A DNA stretch of 6,238 nt from DATKQJ01 sp035534295. Its GTDB lineage: Bacteria > Chloroflexota > Dormibacteria > Dormibacterales > Dormibacteraceae. The translations under genes and the position numbers were made by a program. The notes under the pieces were generated by a model. The model ran no database searches. It worked only from the letters and a program-made list of their open reading frames with translations, and had not been told where the DNA came from. The DNA lies in assembly GCA_035534295.1 (NCBI GenBank), contig DATLSE010000003.1, positions 1 through 6,238 on the forward strand, in the 5' to 3' direction. Below are positions 1-5,606 of the stretch, in pieces. Positions within the stretch are counted from its first letter, which is position 1. Each line of letters begins with the position of its first letter.

Positions 1-98
1 ACCACAACCACCTTTAGTCTAGCCCGCCCAGGCGTGCGCCCAGCCCAGGCAGCTGATCCTGCTGGCGATGTGCAGTCAACTCTGCAGTCAGTTGAAGT
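1..98. other. Left flank, no gene seen
   Basis: This is the flank beyond the left attachment site. I see no supportable gene. It holds a short duplicated GCCCAGGC (26-33 and 43-50). Next to the attachment site are three copies of the integrase-arm-like motif in the orientation opposite to those inside the element: TGCAGTCAAC at 71-80, TGCAGTCA at 84-91 and GTTGAAGT at 91-98. Confidence 0.5.
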
Positions 99-141
99 GA
101 GCCGACGGGGAGATTCGAACTCCCGGCCAGCGGTTTACGAA
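99..141. repeat. Left attachment site (partial tRNA-Thr copy)
   Basis: These 43 bases are identical to 5887-5929. Similarity runs to 148 with one mismatch (T at 142 against A at 5930), so 49 of 50 bases match from 99 to 148. The copy covers the tRNA 3' half: anticodon loop, variable region, T arm and 3' acceptor strand. It lacks the D arm and 5' acceptor strand, so it is not a working tRNA. The sequence beyond 142 belongs to the element and only partly imitates the tRNA. Confidence 0.92.
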
Positions 142-184
142 TCCGCTGTCCTTGAGATCGACTTTACAAAGACTCGAAGTGAGC

Positions 185-207
185 TGACTGCAACCTTGAC
201 TGCAACC
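185..207 (+). repeat. Left integrase arm-type repeats
   Basis: Two tandem copies of TGACTGCAACC (185-195, and 197-207 preceded by T at 196) form a 23-base block that is identical, in the same orientation, to 5815-5837 at the other end of the element. Paired direct repeats on both sides of the core are typical of arm-binding sites of tyrosine integrases of the lambda type. The function is inferred from position and duplication. Confidence 0.65.
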
Positions 208-212
208 AGAAG

Positions 213-230
213 TTATCCACAGGCTGTGGA
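213..230. promoter_or_regulatory. DnaA-box match overlapping a palindrome
   Basis: TTATCCACA at 213-221 matches the consensus DnaA box exactly. It overlaps the palindrome TCCACAG-G-CTGTGGA (216-230), so a partial second box faces it. The site lies 5 bases beyond the integrase stop codon and 5 bases inside the left arm repeats. The palindrome has a one-base centre, so it is a poor RNA hairpin and an unlikely terminator. It may bind DnaA, another replication factor, or an accessory protein of recombination. Confidence 0.45.
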
Positions 231-235
231 GAGCG

Positions 236-1372
236 TCAGACGGGCCGCTGCAGCAGCCTTCCCAGCCGGTCGGCTGCCTCCTGCTGGAGGGCATCCGCGA
301 CTCCGCCGTAGTGTCGGCTGGTGAGGCTGACCGAGCTGTGGCCGAGCTTCCGGCTGACCACCGAGATGTCAGTGCCACCGGCCAGCATCAGGGCGCCGTG
401 GGCGGCTCTCAGGTCGTGCCAGCGGAGCCGTGGCAGTCCCGCCCGCTGTAGTGCGTCCTGAAACAGGTGGGTGAGGCTGGTGCCGCTCCTAGGCTGCCCG
501 TCGGCGGTGGTGAAGCATAGGTCGGGGATCGGCTGGCGCCAGCGGCCACCGGCTGCGAGTTGGGCGGCGGCCTGATCCCGTCTCTCTTCGCGCAGTGCCT
601 CCAGTGCGGCATCTGGTAGGGCGACGATCCGGCGAGAGGTGCTCGACTTGGGCTCTGCGAGCGAATAGGCGCCGTCCGTCCGCTGTAGCGCCGTGCGGAC
701 GTGGAGGCAGCGTCGCTCGAAGTCCACATCAGCCCACCGAAGGCCAAGCTGCTCTCCCATCCGTAGGCCAGTGGTGATCGCCACCACGGCCAGCCGCCGC
801 AGGCTCGGATCGGCGCAGGCGTCGAGCAGGTTGTGTACGTCACCGGCCGAGAGCACCACGGGTTGTGGCGCAGCCAGGTGGGGCGCATCCGCCAGCTTGG
901 CCGCGTTGCGGTGAATCAGGCCGTCGCGCTCGGCGTCGGACAGCGCAGCTCTCAAGACAGCCCGGCAGTGGGCCGCAGTCCTGGCGCTGAGGCCGCCACG
1001 CTGTACCTGCGCCATCATCCGGGCCGCGTCGGAGGGCTGGAGCTGGTACAGCTTGATTCGCCCGATGGTGGGGATGATCTGACCGCGCACCAGCCCGGCG
1101 TACCGCGTCGCCGTGGTGGTCCTGAGCCGTGGCGTGACCTCTGCCAGCCACTGGGTGAGGTAGGCGCCTACCGTGGCCCGCTGATCGACTGCCGGCAGTC
1201 CGGCGCCGACCTGCTGCTGGAGCTTGTGGAGCTTCGCCACGCACTCCACCTGAGTGCGGCCGTAAACAGTGCGTCTGCGGCCCTCCACGGCCACCTGAGC
1301 CGACCACCGGCCATCCGGGCGCAGGTAGACGGTGCCGTGGCCCATGACCCGCCGTGGTGGCTTCGCGCTCAT
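236..1372 (-). CDS. int: Tyrosine site-specific integrase
   Basis: The 378-residue phage-type integrase catalyses integration and excision at the tRNA-Thr site. The N-terminal part (about 10-40, with GHGTVYLRPDGRW) looks like an arm-binding domain, and a SAM-like core-binding region follows at about 65-160. The catalytic domain (about 170-375) shows the full active-site set: R204 in TGLRMGE, K242 in EPKSSTSRR, H319 and R322 in WHDLR, H345 in LGH and the nucleophile Y355 in RHY. The ATG at 1372 was chosen because it overlaps the stop of the upstream membrane-protein gene (ATGA at 1372-1369) and gives the usual family length. The frame stays open to a GTG at 1498, but that stretch encodes the membrane protein in another frame. 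No clear ribosome site precedes the ATG, which fits translational coupling. The gene ends beside the left attachment site. Confidence 0.96.
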   Translation of the reverse strand: MSAKPPRRVMGHGTVYLRPDGRWSAQVAVEGRRRTVYGRTQVECVAKLHKLQQQVGAGLPAVDQRATVGAYLTQWLAEVTPRLRTTTATRYAGLVRGQIIPTIGRIKLYQLQPSDAARMMAQVQRGGLSARTAAHCRAVLRAALSDAERDGLIHRNAAKLADAPHLAAPQPVVLSAGDVHNLLDACADPSLRRLAVVAITTGLRMGEQLGLRWADVDFERRCLHVRTALQRTDGAYSLAEPKSSTSRRIVALPDAALEALREERRDQAAAQLAAGGRWRQPIPDLCFTTADGQPRSGTSLTHLFQDALQRAGLPRLRWHDLRAAHGALMLAGGTDISVVSRKLGHSSVSLTSRHYGGVADALQQEAADRLGRLLQRPV

Positions 1373-1494
1373 GCCAAGCCGACCCACACCAGCGCTAGCA
1401 GCACGATCACCCCGAGCACGATCAGTGGAACTGAGCACCCACAGCAGCCGACGAACGGCACTCGGGCTCGAATGTAGGCGCGCGGTCGGCTCAT
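1369..1494 (-). CDS. Small single-span membrane protein (41 aa)
   Basis: This short ORF encodes 41 residues. The N-terminus is basic (MSRPRAYIRARVP) and a small cysteine cluster follows (C17, C18, C20). From about residue 22 to the end it is almost wholly hydrophobic (PLIVLGVIVLLALVWVGLA), which predicts one membrane span with the basic end in the cytoplasm. An AAAGGAGAG ribosome site lies just upstream, inside the end of the preceding gene. Its ATG overlaps that gene's stop (ATGA at 1494-1491), and its own stop overlaps the integrase ATG (ATGA at 1372-1369). The two exact overlaps, the ribosome site and the hydrophobicity together make it convincing although very short. The function is unknown. 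It could be a membrane-acting effector or mainly a translational link to the integrase. Confidence 0.78.
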   Translation of the reverse strand: MSRPRAYIRARVPFVGCCGCSVPLIVLGVIVLLALVWVGLA

Positions 1495-2498
1495 GCACTC
1501 TCCTTTGCTGCGCGGCGGGGATAGTTCGCCTTGGACTTGCAAGACTGGCTATTCCCGCCCCACGGTCCCACGTTGCAATAGACCTGATCCCTGCGCATAG
1601 GCGTGAACTGTGAGTGACAGACCGGACAGGTGCGATCCGCCCGACGGTTGAACAGCTCGCGGGACAGGCTCAGATAGAGGGCTCCCAGCAGAGTCCGGGG
1701 AGCCACGCGGATACCCTCGGCCAAGGTGAGTGCGGCCGCCGTGTGCTCGGCCAGGGCTTGTTGAATCGCGACCCCGACCGCGTGGCGGGCCAGCACTCCC
1801 AGCGCGGCCGAGTCCGCCACCGCTAGGTTGGCTCCCGGCTCGGGTGCGCCCTTTACTGGCATCGGCACGAAGAGGATCTCCTCGCGGCCACGCCAAACGA
1901 AGGCCAGCGCCAAGGGCGACCCGTCACCCGAAACTCCCCACTCCACGCCCCAGTCGCCGCGCCGCCGAGTTACCGCGTCCCCGGCACGCAGCCAAAGCGA
2001 CGCCCCGCCTTCGCCCGTGAAGTGCTGGAGCACTTGCTGGCGAGCAGCCTGGCCCACTCCCACGCTGCGCGAGCAGTCGAGCACCCCCAGCAACTCAGCA
2101 AGGCCAAGGGACTCCTGCCGCCAGGTGCGGATGCGGTCACCCCAGACGGGTACAAAGGCAGCGTCGAGAACGGCGGGTGCGATCAGCGAGCCGAAACGAA
2201 GCCAACCGTAGCGGCTGGCAAATGCGGCCACGTCCGCGTCTGAGCCCCGGTGAAGGTCCGCGAAGGATCGTACCCACCTGCGGTCACTTCGCGGCCACGG
2301 TGCCAACTCGGACCGGCCCTGAGGCACCAGCCAGGGCTCATCTGGCGTTGCGGGCCAGCGCTCCTCGGCGCTGACCTGGCCGATGGTCGGGTGAATCTGG
2401 TAGCCGCAGGCCACCGTGAAGCCGCCGACGGGCCGCTGCAAATCCCCGAGAGTCTCGCCATCATCCCTTGCGGGCTCAAATCGCAACGGCTTTCGCAC
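1491..2498 (-). CDS. Uncharacterised protein with C-terminal zinc-finger-like motif
   Basis: The protein has 335 residues if translation starts at the GTG at 2498. The C-terminus has C291-x2-C294-x13-C308-x11-C320 followed by basic residues (KSKANYPRR), resembling a treble-clef or CGNR-like zinc finger and suggesting nucleic-acid binding. The middle includes AAFASRYGWLRFG (91-103) and RIRTWRQESLGLAELLGVLD (122-141), a pattern I recall from uncharacterised actinobacterial proteins with cysteine-rich tails. No catalytic motif is recognised. It is the first gene of the minus operon and its TGA overlaps the next ATG. The GTG was chosen because a TATACT box lies 6 bases upstream and no ribosome site is present, which suggests a leaderless transcript. 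An ATG at 2582 is in frame but would overlap the xis start and has no ribosome site. A regulatory role is a guess from position. Confidence 0.8.
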   Translation of the reverse strand: MRKPLRFEPARDDGETLGDLQRPVGGFTVACGYQIHPTIGQVSAEERWPATPDEPWLVPQGRSELAPWPRSDRRWVRSFADLHRGSDADVAAFASRYGWLRFGSLIAPAVLDAAFVPVWGDRIRTWRQESLGLAELLGVLDCSRSVGVGQAARQQVLQHFTGEGGASLWLRAGDAVTRRRGDWGVEWGVSGDGSPLALAFVWRGREEILFVPMPVKGAPEPGANLAVADSAALGVLARHAVGVAIQQALAEHTAAALTLAEGIRVAPRTLLGALYLSLSRELFNRRADRTCPVCHSQFTPMRRDQVYCNVGPWGGNSQSCKSKANYPRRAAKESA

Positions 2499-2534
2499 GG
2501 GTTGAGTATATACAACGCCATGCCACGCCGTGAA
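2496..2534 (-). promoter_or_regulatory. Candidate leaderless promoter of the minus operon
   Basis: Read on the minus strand, a TATACT -10 box (2510-2505) is preceded by a TTCACG -35-like box (2534-2529) with an 18-base spacer. It is followed after 6 bases by the GTG at 2498-2496. That distance places the transcription start on or next to the start codon, as in leaderless actinobacterial transcripts. The -10 box is good and the -35 box is weak. Confidence 0.5.
2501..2516. promoter_or_regulatory. Operator-like near-palindrome between divergent operons
   Basis: GTTGAGTATATACAAC reads almost the same on the other strand (GTTGTATATACTCAAC), with its outer GTTG/CAAC arms and inner TATATA symmetric. 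It overlaps the -10 box of the minus operon and offers a TATACA or TATATA -10-like box for the plus operon, whose -35 box is unclear. A dimeric regulator bound here could control both operons; the xis product and the zinc-finger protein are candidates. Confidence 0.4.
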
Positions 2535-2580
2535 GCTAGGTGCAACGGCCCCGTGGTGGGCCGAGTCTGGAGGTGAAGGC

Positions 2581-2826
2581 ATGGCGTTGATGACGGTGCC
2601 GCAAGTGGCGGACCACTTGGGGTGCTCGGCCAGATATGTGTGGCTACTGACGGCCCGCTCCGAACTTCCTGTAGTGAGGCTCGGGAAGCTGGTACGCGTG
2701 CAGCCCGAGGCCCTTGCGGCGTTCGAGGCCGCCCACATCGAAGGCGGAGACGAATCGGCCGCTAGGGCGAGCACCCCAGCGGCCAAAGTGGAGGCCAGGA
2801 CTAGTGGCCGCCGACGCTCAGCATAG
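2581..2826 (+). CDS. xis: Excisionase-type helix-turn-helix protein
   Basis: The 81-residue protein has an N-terminal winged helix-turn-helix of the excisionase/MerR-like type (about 1-50): MTVPQVADHLGCSARYVWLLTARSELPVVRLGKLVRV is followed by a short helix beginning QPEALAAFE. The rest is an Ala-rich tail ending in GRRRSA. Such proteins bend attachment-site DNA and steer the integrase toward excision; some also repress transcription. The ATG at 2581 follows a near-perfect GGAGGTGA site (2569-2576). It is the first gene of the plus operon, diverging from the minus operon, and its last 23 bases overlap the next gene. The family call is firm. The specific excisionase role is inferred from length and from sharing an element with a tyrosine integrase. 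Confidence 0.88.
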   Translation: MALMTVPQVADHLGCSARYVWLLTARSELPVVRLGKLVRVQPEALAAFEAAHIEGGDESAARASTPAAKVEARTSGRRRSA

Positions 2827-2998
2827 CGGCTTCGAGCCCGAGGTGGTGGCGGCCGCTGGGCGCCTGTTGGCGTCAGCACGCGCTCTGGCGTTGGAGACGG
2901 ACTCCGCGGAATGGCCCCAGTCGGCCATCGCTGCCCGAGCACTGTTGCGAACCTGTGCCGGGCTGTGGCAGGACGCTCGGCAGGGCGGAAGGTCGTGA
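2804..2998 (+). CDS. Small hypothetical protein (64 aa)
   Basis: The predicted 64-residue protein starts at GTG 2804, behind GGAGG (2790-2794), and overlaps the end of the xis gene by 23 bases. Its TGA overlaps the GTG of the next gene (GTGA at 2995-2998), pointing to translational coupling with the DUF3631 protein. The sequence is mostly helical and Ala-rich, with the core EVVAAAGRLLASARALALE and a later AIAARALLRTCAGLW, and it has no catalytic motif. Similar small helical proteins lie just before replication genes in actinobacterial integrative elements, as far as I recall. It could be a partner of the DUF3631 protein. The function is unknown. Confidence 0.65.
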   Translation: MAADAQHSGFEPEVVAAAGRLLASARALALETDSAEWPQSAIAARALLRTCAGLWQDARQGGRS

Positions 2999-4467
2999 CC
3001 ACCGCAACCCCAGCCCCGAACCTAGCCGAGCTCGACCGGTGGGCGACTGAGGCACTGCAGCCCCTCTCCGACCTGGCGGACTTCCTGGGCGCATTCGTGG
3101 CCTTTCCGTCGGCCGAGGCACAGGATGCCGTGGCGTTGTGGGTGCTCCACACCCACGCCATCGGAGCCGCTTCGACCACACCCCGATTGAGTGTCCGGTC
3201 AGCGGAGAAGCAATGCGGGAAGTCCCGGCTCCTGGAAGTGCTGGAGCTGGTGGCAGCCCGTCCCGTTCTGGCGGTGAACATCTCAGTGGCGGCCCTCTTC
3301 CGGTCGATTGGCGATCCGCCCCCGGCCATTCTCTGGGATGAGGTAGACGCCCTCTTTCGCGGCGGCAACGATCCGGGCCGTGAGGATCTGAGGGCACTCC
3401 TCAACAGCGGATATCGGCGCGGCGCGTCGGTGCTCCGAATGGTGGGCGACGGCAAAAAGATGGAGGTCCGGGCCTTCCCAACCTTCGCCCCTGTTGCCCT
3501 GGCAGGGATCGGGGAACTTCCCGACACCGTGAGCGATCGCTCGATCATCGTCGAGCTTCGCCGCCGTCTGCCCGGTGAGAAGGTGCGGCCGTTCCGGCGG
3601 GCTGCAATCGCTTCCGAGGCAGCCCCGCTCCGGGAGCGCTCGGACAATTGGGCAGCGGAGAATCTGGCAAAGCTGGAGTCCGCCCGGCCCGCGATGCCGG
3701 ATGGCCTCTCCGACCGGGCGGAGGATCTGTGGGAGCCGCTCCTGGCAATCGCCGACTTGGTGGGCGGGAGTTGGCCCAAGCGTGCCCGAAAGGCAGCGGT
3801 GGAGCTGGCAAAGGTCGGCCGGGACCGGGACGGCAGCGATGGGGTCTTGCTTCTGACCGACTTGCGGGCAATCTTCGAGGCCCATCTCGGAGAGGGTGCC
3901 GTCCCGACCGCGACGATTCTGGAGGTCCTCGGAGCACTCGAAGAAAGCCCCTGGGGTGACCTGCGCGGCAAGCCGCTTGATGCCCGTGGGCTCGCCCGGC
4001 GCTTGCGCCGGTTCGGGGTGCGGCCCAAGCAAGTCCGCCTCCGCTCGGTGACTGTCAAGGGATACTCGCGGGCCGACCTAACGGATGCATGGGCTCGCTA
4101 CCTCCCTCCCCCGCCACAGAGCGAAACATCCGAAACAGCGAAACATTCCAACCCCGCCGAAGTCAGCGAACCGGCACTCAGCCGAGATCAGACGCCGCCG
4201 GATGTTTCGCTTGTTTCGCTTGTTTCCCTTCCTGGGAGAGGGGGAAGCCAGGAGCCGGAGCCAGCCTCCAACGGCCCCGGCCCGACGCTGGCGGACAACC
4301 AGTGGTCCCCACCGCGGGGGGGGGCGCGCCGCCCCGCCGCGCTCGACCCGATGCAACCACGAATCGCCGCCTTACCCCATGCGACCAACGGCCACTCCCG
4401 GCCCGACGTGGGCGCGGCCAAGCTCACCTGGCCCGCAGAGGTGACTCGGCATGGGAGCGACGCGTGA
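2995..4467 (+). CDS. DUF3631-family P-loop protein, probable replication helicase/primase-associated ATPase
   Basis: The 490-residue protein starts at a GTG that overlaps the previous stop, with GGAAGG just upstream. Its DUF3631 core shows a Walker A motif AEKQCGKS (70-77), a Walker B motif AILWDEVDALF (111-121; D115, E116), the family stretch DLRALLNSGYRRGASVLRMVGDG (131-153), and VALAGIGELPDTVSDRSIIVELRRR (167-191) with a likely sensor or arginine-finger region. A C-terminal DNA-binding-like region spans about 285-370 (GLARRLRRFGV, KGYSRADLTDAWARYL). Proteins of this family sit in the replication position of phages and integrative elements, often fused or next to primase domains; no primase domain is seen here. 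Residues 371-490 form a low-complexity Pro/Ser-rich tail whose DNA carries the inverted GAAAC repeats and a run of nine G, where a frame error is possible. Confidence 0.88.
   Translation: MTTATPAPNLAELDRWATEALQPLSDLADFLGAFVAFPSAEAQDAVALWVLHTHAIGAASTTPRLSVRSAEKQCGKSRLLEVLELVAARPVLAVNISVAALFRSIGDPPPAILWDEVDALFRGGNDPGREDLRALLNSGYRRGASVLRMVGDGKKMEVRAFPTFAPVALAGIGELPDTVSDRSIIVELRRRLPGEKVRPFRRAAIASEAAPLRERSDNWAAENLAKLESARPAMPDGLSDRAEDLWEPLLAIADLVGGSWPKRARKAAVELAKVGRDRDGSDGVLLLTDLRAIFEAHLGEGAVPTATILEVLGALEESPWGDLRGKPLDARGLARRLRRFGVRPKQVRLRSVTVKGYSRADLTDAWARYLPPPPQSETSETAKHSNPAEVSEPALSRDQTPPDVSLVSLVSLPGRGGSQEPEPASNGPGPTLADNQWSPPRGGARRPAALDPMQPRIAALPHATNGHSRPDVGAAKLTWPAEVTRHGSDA
4121..4227. repeat. 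Inverted array of GAAAC-type iterons, candidate origin
   Basis: Three direct copies of CGAAACA start at 4122, 4131 and 4139. Three copies in the opposite orientation (TGTTTCG, TGTTTCG, TGTTTCC) start at 4203, 4212 and 4221. The outer left unit GCGAAACATCC (4121-4131) is the exact reverse complement of 4200-4210. The spacing is 8-9 bases within each arm, with about 57 bases between arms. The array lies in the coding tail of the DUF3631 gene. Copy three on the left is out of codon phase with the first two, so the repetition is not just a protein repeat. A replication origin or protein-binding array is a plausible role. Confidence 0.6.
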
Positions 4468-4600
4468 TCGCCCGGCTGACGGCAGAGCGTCAATCCGCGG
4501 AGAGGCCGCCGCTGTGGCGTGGCGGCGCGGGGGGTGATGTCGCCCGCGCTGCCTCTCCACGGCCCCATTCCACCCCCGATTCACCAAAGGAGCTGACCCC

Positions 4601-5164
4601 ATGAGCACCTGGCGATCCCACTCCCACCTTCACCGGCACGAGCTGGAGCGCACCTGGCCAACGGTGTCGATGAAAGAGCATTCCCATGCCCACGAACACA
4701 GCGAAAGCGACCTGGCGCGGCACCCGTCAATGGCCGCCTCCAGCGAGCCGCCACGCCATGACACGCACGAGGATGAGCCCGCCGATCCGAAGGGCAGGCT
4801 CTGGGTCGAGGACCTGCTGACCGGGCGAGAGATCGACCCAGCCAAGCTGGCGTCGAAGTTCGCCGATCTTGGCCGGGCGATCGCTGACCCAGGCCTGGCT
4901 CGCGGCTACTTGCAGATGGCGGCTGACATGACCAAGGCTGCCGCCGTGGTCAAGACCGCGGGTGCCAGCACCCCGAAGGCGCCGACCCGGCCTGCTGCCA
5001 AGGTGAGCACCGAGATGCTCTACAAGGCGGCTCGACGGGCACGACCTGCAGTGACACCTGATCCCGACCGAGAGGCGGCTCGCTACAGCCGATTGGCCGC
5101 CACCGTCTCAGACCGCAACCTCGCCAACGGATACCGCCAACTGGCCGCTCAGCGGCGTCGCTGA
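4601..5164 (+). CDS. Histidine-rich protein with duplicated C-terminal motif
   Basis: The 187-residue protein has eleven histidines in its first 56 residues, in HxH clusters (HSHLHRH at 7-13, HSHAHEH at 27-33) that could bind metal such as Zn, Ni or Cu. The remainder carries two copies of one helical motif 75 residues apart: LGRAIADPGLARGYLQMAA (90-108) and LAATVSDRNLANGYRQLAA (165-183). These share L, D, LA, GY, Q and A. The linker is Ala/Pro/Lys-rich and there is no signal peptide or membrane span. The ATG has a good AAAGGAG site 8 bases upstream. It is third from last in function but fourth in order in the plus operon, 133 bases after the DUF3631 gene. Similar His-rich and 'DPxLARGY' proteins occur in actinobacterial mobile elements from memory. 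The function is unknown. Confidence 0.85.
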   Translation: MSTWRSHSHLHRHELERTWPTVSMKEHSHAHEHSESDLARHPSMAASSEPPRHDTHEDEPADPKGRLWVEDLLTGREIDPAKLASKFADLGRAIADPGLARGYLQMAADMTKAAAVVKTAGASTPKAPTRPAAKVSTEMLYKAARRARPAVTPDPDREAARYSRLAATVSDRNLANGYRQLAAQRRR

Positions 5165-5191
5165 AGACCACCCACCAGACAAGGAGCACCC

Positions 5192-5539
5192 ATGACCCCC
5201 ACAGCCGAAGCACCGACCCAGCGCCGCCGGGCGGCCGATGACCGCGACCTACCGAGCGACCTCGCACCCGGCGAATTCCGGCCGCGCGGAGTCACCCCCG
5301 GCTGCCACAGCATCAGCCTTGGCAGTTCCAGCCACGAGCACCCAGTAGACCCCGAGCGGCAGACGATCACCTGCCTCGTCTGCCAGAAAGCCGAGGAGGC
5401 CTCGCTCGCGGGCGTGGACATCCGGCACCTGACCCTGGAGATCCCAGCCGAGACGTATCTGGACTTGAAGAAGGCGGCGGGCGGCCGTCCCGTCGAGGTC
5501 TACGCTGCTGAGTTGCTCAGTCAGCCTGCCAAGCGGTGA
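5192..5539 (+). CDS. Small protein with Cys/His cluster and ribbon-helix-helix-like C-terminus
   Basis: The predicted 115-residue protein has an AAGGAG site (5181-5186) 5 bases before its ATG. The middle holds possible zinc ligands: C38-H39, H48, H50 and C61-x2-C64 (TCLVCQ). The C-terminal part, from about 77 to 110 (DIRHLTLEIPAETYLDLKKAAG followed by PVEVYAAELL), has the strand-helix-helix pattern of a ribbon-helix-helix DNA-binding domain. It could therefore be a small regulator of the element, but the fold is inferred by eye. It is the last gene of the plus operon, 27 bases after the His-rich gene, and precedes the right attachment region. I do not recognise a named family. Confidence 0.75.
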   Translation: MTPTAEAPTQRRRAADDRDLPSDLAPGEFRPRGVTPGCHSISLGSSSHEHPVDPERQTITCLVCQKAEEASLAGVDIRHLTLEIPAETYLDLKKAAGGRPVEVYAAELLSQPAKR

Positions 5540-5606
5540 GCACGCCCTGCGCCGCCTCTCCACGGCTCCGGACCCGGCGCCTGATAGCCGACGCTGAGCA
5601 TCCCCG

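Noticed and set aside
16..21. TAGACT on the minus strand, like the box upstream of tRNA-Thr, perhaps a promoter for another tRNA left of the window
   Set aside because: Only 15 bases remain to the window edge, so nothing downstream can be tested.
99..170. A second tRNA gene at the left end
   Set aside because: Only the 3' half is present. The sequence beyond 148 does not provide a D arm or a 5' acceptor strand, so it is an attachment-site copy.
833..1477. Plus-strand 214-codon open frame
   Set aside because: It is fully antisense to the integrase, has no ribosome site, and no recognisable protein features.
1373..1498. GTG at 1498 as the integrase start, giving 420 residues
   Set aside because: The extra 42 residues look unlike an integrase N-terminus, while the same bases encode a convincing membrane protein in another frame with a ribosome site and two ATGA overlaps.
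2499..4058. Upstream continuation of the minus-strand frame of the zinc-finger gene (to a total of 855 codons)
   Set aside because: It is antisense to the xis, 64-residue and DUF3631 genes, reads as Arg/Ser/Pro-rich low complexity, and has no start signal. The open frame is a by-product of GC-rich coding on the other strand.
4121..4227. CRISPR array
   Set aside because: The repeats are 7-11 bases, inverted between the two arms, and spaced 8-9 bases apart, with no spacer structure and no cas genes.
4452..4538. 28-codon ATG frame starting inside the end of the DUF3631 gene
   Set aside because: It is very short and Ala/Arg-rich, has no ribosome site, and only chance overlap with the stop.
4089..4604. 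Plus-strand 171-codon frame overlapping the DUF3631 tail
   Set aside because: It has no ribosome site and is low-complexity. It is only relevant if the nine-G run contains a frame error.
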